Shown: piece after piece, positions 57,450 through 64,000 of the stretch
How the letters are laid out: every line of letters starts with the position of its first letter
Numbering within the stretch: the first letter of the stretch is position 1
From: JAGVSV01 sp050952845
GTDB lineage: Bacteria; Bacillota; Clostridia; Christensenellales; Aristaeellaceae
Reading direction: 5' to 3'
Assembly (NCBI GenBank): GCA_050952845.1
Contig: JBMNLP010000001.1
Location: 1,736,001-1,800,000 of the forward strand
DNA length: 64,000 nt
The notes under the pieces: model-generated
The model's database searches: none
Told to the model about the DNA's origin: nothing
What the model saw: the letters and a program-made list of their open reading frames with translations, nothing else
Position numbers and translations under genes: made by a program

Positions 57450-58892
57450 TCAGTACGCTTTGGCGAAATACATCACCTTGTCCGCCGGTTCGCCGCAGCA
57501 CACGCAGGTGCCGGCGAAGGGCGTCTGGTCAAAGGGCATGTTGCGGCTGCTGCCGCCGGTTTCTTCCCTGATGCGGTCCTCGCAGGCACGGCTGCCGCAC
57601 CACATGGCGCGGGCATAGCCTCCGGACACCTGCTGCGCCATTTCCTCCATGTTGTGAACATCGGCGGTGCGGGCTTTCTTGAAAGCCTCTGCCTGTTGAA
57701 GCATGGTTTCCTGTATGCTGCACAACAGCTCGGCCACGGTGTCTGCCAGCTGGTCCAGCGGTATCGTGCCTTTTTCCAGCGTGTCGCGGCGCATATAGGT
57801 TGCCACGCCCTGCTCGACATCCCGCGGGCCGATCTCCAGGCGCAGAGGCACACCTTTCAGCTCCCATTCGTTAAATTTCCAGCCGGGCGAAACATGATCC
57901 CGCTCGTCAAGGCGCACGCGGATACCTGCTTTCACAAGGCTGTCATGCGCAGCATGACAGATGTCCGTCACACCGCCCTTGTGCGCCGCAATGGGCAGGA
58001 TCACAACCTGGTAAGGCGCGATCCGCGGCGGCAGCCGCAGGCCCCTTTCATCGCCATGGGTCATGATGACGGCGCCTATCAGCCGTGTGGACACGCCCCA
58101 GCTGGTTTCATGGCAGTATTTAAGCGTTCCGTCCTTGTCAAGATAGCGAATTTCAAAGGGCTCGGAGAAATTGGTGCCAAAATGGTGCGACGTACCTGCC
58201 TGCAGCGCCTTGCCGTCCTGCATCATGGCTTCGACGGAATAAGTCGCCCTGGCGCCGGCAAACTTCTCCTTTTCGCTTTTCTGCCCTGCAAACACGGGAA
58301 TGGCCAGCACATCCTCGCACAGCTCACGGTATATGTCCAGCATCAGGAGCGTTTCCTCCTGCGCCTCCTCGTCGGTGGCGTGCACTGTATGCCCTTCCTG
58401 CCACCAGAATTCCGCTGTTCTGAGAAAGGGCCTGGTGGTTTTCTCCCAGCGCATTACCGAGCACCACTGGTTGTACTTCAGCGGCAGATCGCGCCAGGAC
58501 TGCACCCATTTGGCAAACATGGTGCAGAAAATGGTTTCGCTGGTGGGGCGCACAGCCAGCCGCTCCTGCAGCACCTCGCTGCCGCCCTGCGTCACCCAGG
58601 CAACCTCCGGCGCAAAGCCCTCCACATGCTCGGCTTCTTTCAGCAGCAGCGACTCGGGGATCAGCATGGGCATGGAGACATTTTCGTGCCCTGTTTCGCG
58701 GAAGCGCTTGTCCAGCGCATCGCGGATCAATTCCCATATCCGGTTGCCATAGGGCTTCAGCGCCATGCAGCCCCGCACCGGCGTATAGTCCATCAGGTCA
58801 GTCTGCGTGACGACATCGGTATACCACTGGGAAAAGTCCTCATCCCTGGGGGTGATGTGCTGCACAAACTCCTGCTTCGATTGCTTCGCCAT
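57450..58892 (-). CDS. proS: Prolyl-tRNA synthetase, archaeal/eukaryotic type
   Basis: The protein of 480 residues has class II motifs 2 (KYNQWCSVMRWE with FLRTAEFWWQEGH) and 3 (GAVIMTHGDERGLRLPP), and the anticodon-binding domain (VVILPI...VRLDERDH). The C-terminal extension with CVCCGEP and a final Tyr is the hallmark of the archaeal/eukaryotic type, found in some Clostridia. It lacks the INS editing domain of the E. coli form. GGAGG is seven bases before the ATG at 58892; the leader is short, so no T-box. Confidence 0.97.
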   Translation of the reverse strand: MAKQSKQEFVQHITPRDEDFSQWYTDVVTQTDLMDYTPVRGCMALKPYGNRIWELIRDALDKRFRETGHENVSMPMLIPESLLLKEAEHVEGFAPEVAWVTQGGSEVLQERLAVRPTSETIFCTMFAKWVQSWRDLPLKYNQWCSVMRWEKTTRPFLRTAEFWWQEGHTVHATDEEAQEETLLMLDIYRELCEDVLAIPVFAGQKSEKEKFAGARATYSVEAMMQDGKALQAGTSHHFGTNFSEPFEIRYLDKDGTLKYCHETSWGVSTRLIGAVIMTHGDERGLRLPPRIAPYQVVILPIAAHKGGVTDICHAAHDSLVKAGIRVRLDERDHVSPGWKFNEWELKGVPLRLEIGPRDVEQGVATYMRRDTLEKGTIPLDQLADTVAELLCSIQETMLQQAEAFKKARTADVHNMEEMAQQVSGGYARAMWCGSRACEDRIREETGGSSRNMPFDQTPFAGTCVCCGEPADKVMYFAKAY

Positions 58893-58918
58893 AACCAACC
58901 TCCTACAAAAACAAACGT

Positions 58919-58947
58919 ATTATAGGCCAAACGCCGCCTGGTGGCAA
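58919..58947 (-). promoter_or_regulatory. Promoter of proS
   Basis: On the minus strand TTGCCA (58942-58947), 17-base spacer, TATAAT (58919-58924). Confidence 0.75.
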
Positions 58948-58999
58948 GGGGGGGCAGGCTTGAAGAGAATGACGGAACGAGGCGTCTCATAGGCGCTGA

Positions 59000-59023
59000 T
59001 TAGTTTGGTGTTCACTAAACTAA
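59000..59023 (+). promoter_or_regulatory. Operator-like 24-bp palindrome
   Basis: TTAGTTT (59000-59006) and AAACTAA (59017-59023) are the outer arms, and GTG/CAC the inner arms, of an imperfect dyad. It ends 14 bases before the -35 of the hydrolase promoter. The form suits a dimeric TetR- or MarR-like regulator, but none is encoded nearby. Confidence 0.5.
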
Positions 59024-59037
59024 AATATGTGTCTCCC

Positions 59038-59066
59038 TTGTATTTCATAACGAATCATGATAAAAT
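59038..59066 (+). promoter_or_regulatory. Promoter of the exported hydrolase gene
   Basis: TTGTAT (59038-59043), 17-base spacer, TAAAAT (59061-59066) with TGa before it. Confidence 0.7.
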
Positions 59067-59103
59067 GAATAAGGTTTCATCTTAAGTAATGGAGGTATGT
59101 TTT

Positions 59104-59982
59104 ATGAAAAAGATGCTTACACTGTTGCTTGCTCTAAGCCTGCTGTTGACTGCGATATCTGTGTTTGCTGAAGAAGCTACCCAACCTTATGAGTACACAG
59201 AGAGCGATCTAATGATCGAAGCAGGCGACCATCAGATTCCCGCGACTGTAACCTTGCCTGTCGGTGTCGAGGGTGAAACTTTCCCTGCTGTTGTGATGCT
59301 GCATGGCAATGGCTCCACTCGTCACGAAGCTGGCAATGCGTATGATTTCACTGCTCCTGCCATGGCAGCAGCCGGTATCGCAACCATCCGATTTGACTAC
59401 ATTGGCAATGGCGACTCCACTGGCGACTACATCGACTTTACCTATGACAAGGGCGTGGCTGATGCCATCACCTGCTATGAGCACCTTGAGACCCTGGGTA
59501 CCGTTGACATGAACCGCGTGGGTGTGATGGGATGGAGCCAGGGTGGCCGCCTAACCATCCTAACTGCTGCACGCAGCGATGCTTTCAAGTCTGCTCTCAC
59601 TTGGGCTGGTGCCTATGGCCAGAAAGATAACGAGGAAGAACAGTACGCGATCGCCAAGGAGAACGGTTATTATGAGGTGACCTATGATTGGCGTGAGCCC
59701 CTAAAGCAATCTCCCGCCTACTATGAGTGCTCCATGAACATCGACTACGCTGCTGAAGCTGCCAACATCAATATCCCCTTTCTGGCTGTACAGGGAACAG
59801 AGGATACTGCTGTTGTGCCCGAAACTGCGCAGAAGATCGTTGATGCCCTTGTGAATAGCCCCAACGCTGATATCTATATGGTAGAAGGTGCTGGCCATAC
59901 CTTCGGTGTGTTCAGCAACCAGCCTGAGCAGTTGGAGGAGATTACTGAAGTGACCATCGATTGGTTTCTGAAGACCTTATGA
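59104..59982 (+). CDS. Exported alpha/beta hydrolase
   Basis: The protein of 292 residues has a signal peptide (MKKMLTLLLALSLLLTAISVFA). The fold signature is VMLHGNGSTRHEAG (oxyanion region), GVMGWSQGGR (nucleophile Ser in GxSxG), a late VQGTEDTAVV Asp region and GAGHTFGVF with the His. This looks like the dienelactone-hydrolase/peptidase S9-like esterases. Its substrate is unknown. GGAGG lies before the ATG. Ala codons are mostly GCT, unlike the GCC/GCG of nearby genes, which suggests a different origin. Confidence 0.88.
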   Translation: MKKMLTLLLALSLLLTAISVFAEEATQPYEYTESDLMIEAGDHQIPATVTLPVGVEGETFPAVVMLHGNGSTRHEAGNAYDFTAPAMAAAGIATIRFDYIGNGDSTGDYIDFTYDKGVADAITCYEHLETLGTVDMNRVGVMGWSQGGRLTILTAARSDAFKSALTWAGAYGQKDNEEEQYAIAKENGYYEVTYDWREPLKQSPAYYECSMNIDYAAEAANINIPFLAVQGTEDTAVVPETAQKIVDALVNSPNADIYMVEGAGHTFGVFSNQPEQLEEITEVTIDWFLKTL

Positions 59983-60002
59983 TCTCTCCTGTAATTCTCT
60001 CA

Positions 60003-60031
60003 GCCCCGTTTGTGCAAACAGACGGGGTTTT
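60003..60031 (+). terminator. Terminator after the hydrolase
   Basis: CCCCGTTTG and CAGACGGGG form an imperfect stem followed by TTTT. Confidence 0.75.
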
Positions 60032-60055
60032 CAGGTGTGCACGCATGGCGAGTCA

Positions 60056-60218
60056 TAGAGCAAATTAACTTATCATGTCGCAGTCGCAGACTTGTCTTTT
60101 TGCCTCTGGCTGTGTCGCTGTTCACTTGTCGTAGCACTGCTACGCCTGCATTCACGCTCCTTGCCAGAAACAAAAATTCTGCGCTGTTTTGTGCGCCACG
60201 ATTGCGTAATTTGCTCTA
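60056..60218 (-). repeat. MITE-like repeat (163 bp)
   Basis: Perfect 12-bp inverted ends TAGAGCAAATTA (60056-60067) and TAATTTGCTCTA (60207-60218) bound a GC-rich core with GTAGCAGTGCTAC. A partial copy lies at 48440-48510. No coding sense of its own is clear, and no target duplication is seen. Confidence 0.7.
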
Positions 60219-60239
60219 AAGGCAGGGGCTCTGCTGGTT

Positions 60240-60690
60240 CTTCACTAACCATACCCTCGCTGATGACACGGCTGGCTGTACCTTCTTCCTGCTTGCTGCC
60301 ATACAGAGATGCTGGGCGTAGAAACTGAAGGAAAAACACCAGGTGGTCAAAAAGACTGCAGCCTGCCGCCTTGACAAAAGCGTCTTCAATCATGTTGCGA
60401 ATGAGTGCCAAGGTCATCCGCATGGCCTTGGTTGTGCAGCGGGGATCAGAGGTAAACGTCAAACCCACTCAGATTGTCATAGCTTATTTCATATTCGTCA
60501 AACTTCGCCTGACTCACAGCGTTCTTCGTTTTGTTGTGCTCGATATAATGCCTTATCCTTCGGCAGACGGCCTGGAACAATAGGACGCACCCAGGGTTCG
60601 TGCAGGCTGATGATCCTGTCCTCTACGCGACTGGTCCGCTTGTCATACATATCTACTGAAGTTTTTTGTAATAATTGATTAACTTTCCTG
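60240..60690 (-). pseudogene. Transposase debris
   Basis: The minus strand holds DKRTSRVEDRIISLHEPWV followed by RPIVPGRLPK, which resembles IS5/IS1182-type transposases that share a DRIVSxxQPWVRPIVRGK-like segment. After stops and a frame change it reads TKAMRMTLALIRNMIEDAF. No intact frame or inverted repeats remain, and the family call is tentative. Confidence 0.4.
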
Positions 60691-60749
60691 ATTATAATCC
60701 TGTGTCAGCGATCCGGGACCTGATAGCCCCAAACCTTTCTATACATTTC

Positions 60750-63200
60750 CTATAACTTGAACCTGCGTAACCTTAATGCGTTGCTTAAAACAGACACGCT
60801 GCTAAAAGACATGGCTGCCGCTGCAATCATAGGGCTTAATAATGGGCCGCCGAACAGATGAAGCAAGCCTGCCGCAATGGGTATCCCCAAGGCATTGTAG
60901 CCAAAAGCCCAAAACAGGTTTTGCTTGATCGTGCGGATGGTACGGCGGCTTAGGGCAATGGCGGCAGGCACATCCATCAAGTCGGAGTGCATCAGCACAA
61001 TATCGGCTGATTCCATGGCCACATCCGCACCGGAGCCAATGGCAATGCCAACGTCAGCTTGTGCCAGCGCCGGTGAATCGTTGATACCATCCCCCACCAT
61101 CGCAACGGTTTTTCCTTCCTGCTGCAGGGTTTTGACAGCCTGGGCCTTATCCCCGGGCAGCACATCCGCCAACACCCTTATAATGCCAGCCTCTTTTGCA
61201 ATTGCCTCCGCAGTGCGGGCATTATCCCCGGTGATCATGATGACTTCAATTCCCATGTTTTTTAAGGTTTGTACTGCCTTGGTGCTGCTGGGCTTGATTA
61301 CATCCGCTACAGCAATGATCCCCAGAAGTTCCTTTTCCCTAGCGAAAAACATAGGCGTTTTGCCTTGGATTGCCAGGGCAAGGGCTTGCGGGAGAAAGCT
61401 GTCGATGGAAATATTGTGTTCCTCCATCAACTGGCGATTGCCGGCAAGAATGGTTTTCCCCTCTACTTGGGCAGAAAACCCCCGGCCTGAGATGGCATTG
61501 AAAGCAGTAGCCGTTTGGAAGGGGAGTCCCTTCTCACGGACGTAGTTTACAATAGCCTGGCCAAGGGGATGCTCACTCGCAGCTTCAGCAGCGGCAGCAA
61601 GACAAAGAAAATCCTCCTGGCTGATACTTGTGCTGGGCAAAACATCAGTAACCCGGGGTTGTCCCTGGGTCAGGGTGCCGGTTTTGTCCAAAACCACTGT
61701 GTCTACCTGGTGGGCAATTTCAAGCGCCTGACCGGACTTAATGAGGATGCCGTGCTCAGCGCCTTTTCCTGTGCCCACCATAATGGCGGTAGGGGTTGCC
61801 AAACCCAGAGCGCAAGGGCAGGCAATCACCAGAACAGAGACAAAAATAGTCAACGCAAAGGACATGTCCCGGGTAGTTGCATACCAAGCAATAGCTGCTG
61901 CCAAGGCAATAAAGCTAACTACCGGCACAAAGACGCCGGACACCCGGTCTGCCAGCTGAGCAATGGGTGCTTTGCTGCCCTGGGCTTTCTCCACCAGGCG
62001 GATAATTTGGGCTAAGGCAGTGTTATTTCCTACTTTTTGTGCTTGCAGCCGGAAGGCGCCGCTGGTGTTGATCGTAGCAGCATACACTCTATCCCCGGGC
62101 TGCTTGTCAATGGGCATGCTTTCCCCGGTGAGCATGGATTCGTCAATGGCGCTGTGGCCGTTTGTGATGACGCCATCCACAGGTACACGCTCGCCGGGAC
62201 GTACCAGCAGGGTATCCCCTGGCTCCACCTCATAAATGGAAATTTTCCGTTCCTCTCCGTTCGCCAAAAGCGTGGCTGTTTGGGGGGACAGATCCATGAG
62301 TTTGCGCACAGCCTCACCGGTACGGCCCTTGGACACATTTTCCAAGGTTTTACCCAACATGATCAAGGTGAGGATGACCCCGGCAGATTCAAAATACAGG
62401 GCGTGGACACCCTGCTGGTCGCCAGTGCAAATACGCCAGATGCCATACAGGCTGTATAGCATGGCAGCGCCTGTACCAATGGCAATGAGGGAGTCCATAT
62501 TCGGCCCTCCAGCAACAAGCGCTTTTATGCCAGAAGAGTAAAACCTGCGGCCAATGAAAACAATGGGCAGCGTTAGTGCCAATTGCGTCAAAGCAAAGGA
62601 CAGAGGATGCAGGGATGGGTCTACAACGCCTGGAACCGGAAGCCCCACCATGGGCCCCATGGCCAAGTAAAGAAGCGGAACAGCAAAAACAACAGCTATG
62701 ATAAAGCGTCTCCACATGGCGCTGATTTCTTTTTGTTTTTGCTCTCTGGTTTTTTCTATAGCAGAGGCCTGGTGTTTTTCCAGGGGTACATAGCCCAAAT
62801 CCCGGATTTTTTGCCGGATGTCCCGCAAACGGACAGCACCAGGACAATAGGTAATTGAAGCGGTTTCTGTCGCCAGGTTGACAGTCGCCGAAGCAACTCC
62901 CGGCATGCCGGAAAGCGCTTTTTCTACCCTGCTGGAGCAGGCAGCGCAGGTCATTCCTGCAATGGGGATAGAAGCCCGTTGGTATTCTGGCTCAAAAGCC
63001 AACTGAAAGCCTGCCTTTTCTACCGCCTGTCGGATGGTTTCCTCCGTAGCAGAGTTGCTGTTATATTGTACCGTTAGTTTCTCTGTGGCCAGGTTTACGC
63101 TGGCGCTTTCTACACCATGCAAGTGGGAAATCACTCTTTCCAGCCGAGCGGCGCAGGCAGCACAAGCCAGACCGATTACTTGAAAAGTTTGTTGCTTCAT
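60750..63200 (-). CDS. copA: Copper-exporting P1B-type ATPase
   Basis: The protein of 816 residues has two N-terminal heavy-metal domains (LACAAC at residue 13-16, and GMTCAAC near 83). Eight membrane helices follow, with the CPC metal site (ACPCALGLATPTA), the phosphorylation site DKTGTLTQG and the hinge GDGINDSPALAQAD. CPC plus two HMA domains point to Cu(I) export. The first domain has Leu-Ala instead of Met-Thr before CAAC. AGGAGG is upstream of the ATG. No csoR, copY or copZ gene is beside it; a methyltransferase lies behind. Confidence 0.97.
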   Translation of the reverse strand: MKQQTFQVIGLACAACAARLERVISHLHGVESASVNLATEKLTVQYNSNSATEETIRQAVEKAGFQLAFEPEYQRASIPIAGMTCAACSSRVEKALSGMPGVASATVNLATETASITYCPGAVRLRDIRQKIRDLGYVPLEKHQASAIEKTREQKQKEISAMWRRFIIAVVFAVPLLYLAMGPMVGLPVPGVVDPSLHPLSFALTQLALTLPIVFIGRRFYSSGIKALVAGGPNMDSLIAIGTGAAMLYSLYGIWRICTGDQQGVHALYFESAGVILTLIMLGKTLENVSKGRTGEAVRKLMDLSPQTATLLANGEERKISIYEVEPGDTLLVRPGERVPVDGVITNGHSAIDESMLTGESMPIDKQPGDRVYAATINTSGAFRLQAQKVGNNTALAQIIRLVEKAQGSKAPIAQLADRVSGVFVPVVSFIALAAAIAWYATTRDMSFALTIFVSVLVIACPCALGLATPTAIMVGTGKGAEHGILIKSGQALEIAHQVDTVVLDKTGTLTQGQPRVTDVLPSTSISQEDFLCLAAAAEAASEHPLGQAIVNYVREKGLPFQTATAFNAISGRGFSAQVEGKTILAGNRQLMEEHNISIDSFLPQALALAIQGKTPMFFAREKELLGIIAVADVIKPSSTKAVQTLKNMGIEVIMITGDNARTAEAIAKEAGIIRVLADVLPGDKAQAVKTLQQEGKTVAMVGDGINDSPALAQADVGIAIGSGADVAMESADIVLMHSDLMDVPAAIALSRRTIRTIKQNLFWAFGYNALGIPIAAGLLHLFGGPLLSPMIAAAAMSFSSVSVLSNALRLRRFKL

Positions 63201-63377
63201 GGAGCCCTCCTACATGATATGGTTAAAAATTTAGTAATACTCTGTAAGTTGATAAGCGACTTTTTTGACTGCTGCTCGTAAACGAATAGTCCTGTGGTAA
63301 ATCCTATAACATGACAATACCAGAATAATTTCCCCATCAAACAATACCCCTTTGCACGGAAAATATTTTACAGAAAA

Positions 63378-64000
63378 TCATTCTTTTCGGCATACAAACC
63401 AAGCAATGGCCTTGACATGGTTTAGCTTCACCTGGCTGTACATGCTGTTAAGCCGTGTATGCAGGCTGTCCATGGTTTCATAGGGCGGGGAAAAGAACTT
63501 CAGTGGCTGATAAAGACGGCGGATAAACCAATCCGTCCGCTTACAGCGGCCTGTCACATAAAAGCAGCCGCAAAACACGCCGCCGTTTTTCAGCACCCGA
63601 AAGGTCTCTTGATATGCCGCGCCTTTGTTCGGGAAAGCATGAAAGCCATTAAGCGACAGAACAACATCAAAACTGCTATCATCAAAAGGCAGGGCACCCA
63701 CATCTCCCTGTTGGAAAGTGACATTTTCAAGCCCCATCCTCTCCGCTTTTTCCTGCGCCTGCGCCATCATATCCGGCGAGTAGTCCAGGCAGGTAATCCG
63801 GGCATAAGGCATGGTTTGGTAGACAGGAATTGTCAGTATTCCTGTTCCAACGGGAACTTCCAGCAAACTTCCCGAAAAACCCTCAGGGATACCGGAAAGG
63901 GCATGTGCCTGGTATTCTGCGCTGTCCTTAGCATTCATGTCCCAAACCAGCCTGGAAACTGCCTTGCCCAGCAATGTGGAGCATGTGACCATGCCGTCAT
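63378..64000 (-). CDS. Class I SAM-dependent methyltransferase (may start beyond the window)
   Basis: The frame gives at least 204 residues with SAM motifs LLEVPVGTGILTIPV (motif I, with Pro instead of the usual Gly in GxGxG), ITCLDYSPDMMAQA (acidic motif II), GDVGALPFDDSSFDVVLS and LKNGGVF. These are UbiE/Methyltransf_11-type features. An ATG at 63992 is possible, but the frame stays open to the window edge (DGMVTCSTLL), so the true start may lie outside. The methyl acceptor is unknown. Confidence 0.85.
   Translation of the reverse strand, partial: DGMVTCSTLLGKAVSRLVWDMNAKDSAEYQAHALSGIPEGFSGSLLEVPVGTGILTIPVYQTMPYARITCLDYSPDMMAQAQEKAERMGLENVTFQQGDVGALPFDDSSFDVVLSLNGFHAFPNKGAAYQETFRVLKNGGVFCGCFYVTGRCKRTDWFIRRLYQPLKFFSPPYETMDSLHTRLNSMYSQVKLNHVKAIAWFVCRKE

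Noticed and set aside
57441..58925. A 494-residue plus-strand frame opposite proS
   Set aside because: It is the complement of a clear prolyl-tRNA synthetase gene and has no recognisable domain.

Overview
The window reads as a stretch of chromosome from a Bacillota bacterium, most probably class Clostridia. The support is indirect: a Clostridia-like 16S gene with a CCUCCUUU anti-Shine-Dalgarno end, strong GGAGG-type ribosome sites, near-consensus sigma-A promoters (often with a TGn extended -10), a DUF951 protein, a rubrerythrin, a short bacterial SRP RNA and Lpl-type sugar transporters. No lower rank can be fixed by eye. Most of the DNA is GC-rich housekeeping sequence, interrupted by AT-richer mobile DNA.

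Layout. 1-3020 (minus): a cut-off D-2-hydroxyacid dehydrogenase, a MATE exporter, a 2x[4Fe-4S] ferredoxin and a HAD phosphatase. 3116-6875 (plus): alr, a membrane protein, rsmD, coaD and a coiled-coil protein. 7039-12441: a sulfatase facing a three-gene sugar ABC operon. 12513-22588 (plus): SRP RNA, glyA, polA-coaE-lytic transglycosylase-peptide-binding protein (overlapping genes), rimO-pgsA and recA. 22657-24977: a patch of acetyltransferases and alpha-toroid proteins, partly decayed. 25022-29154 (minus): MATE, recQ, signal peptidase I and DUF951. 29205-34626: a complete rRNA operon on the minus strand (16S-23S-5S) with no tRNA in the spacer.

34690-48510 is the mobile zone. An IS1634-type element is split by an IS1182-type element. 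A second, intact IS1634-type element sits between smpB and rplS and is bordered by 62-bp direct repeats. An ISAs1-type element sits in a frameshifted mannitol/fructuronate dehydrogenase gene. ssrA and smpB, rplS, an MBL-fold hydrolase and a B12-binding radical SAM protein lie among them. 48505-58947 returns to cellular genes: GH18 glycosidase, HAD phosphatase, trxA, leuS, a 39-residue membrane protein with rubrerythrin, birA, an SDR, an orphan solute-binding protein, a DUF1638 protein and proS. 59000-64000 holds an exported hydrolase behind an operator-like palindrome, a MITE-like repeat, transposase debris, a copper ATPase and a methyltransferase running off the edge.

Functional links. ssrA and smpB form the trans-translation pair. 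coaD and coaE are two late steps of CoA synthesis. alr and the lytic transglycosylase act on cell wall. recA, recQ and polA serve DNA repair. I found no CRISPR array, prophage, defence island or secondary-metabolite cluster. The observations most worth checking are the IS1634-type insertion that copied a shared divergent promoter region, a 22-bp-stem intervening hairpin in 23S helix 45, a hairpin between the alr ribosome site and its start codon, and a MITE-like repeat with a half copy fused to a dying gene.
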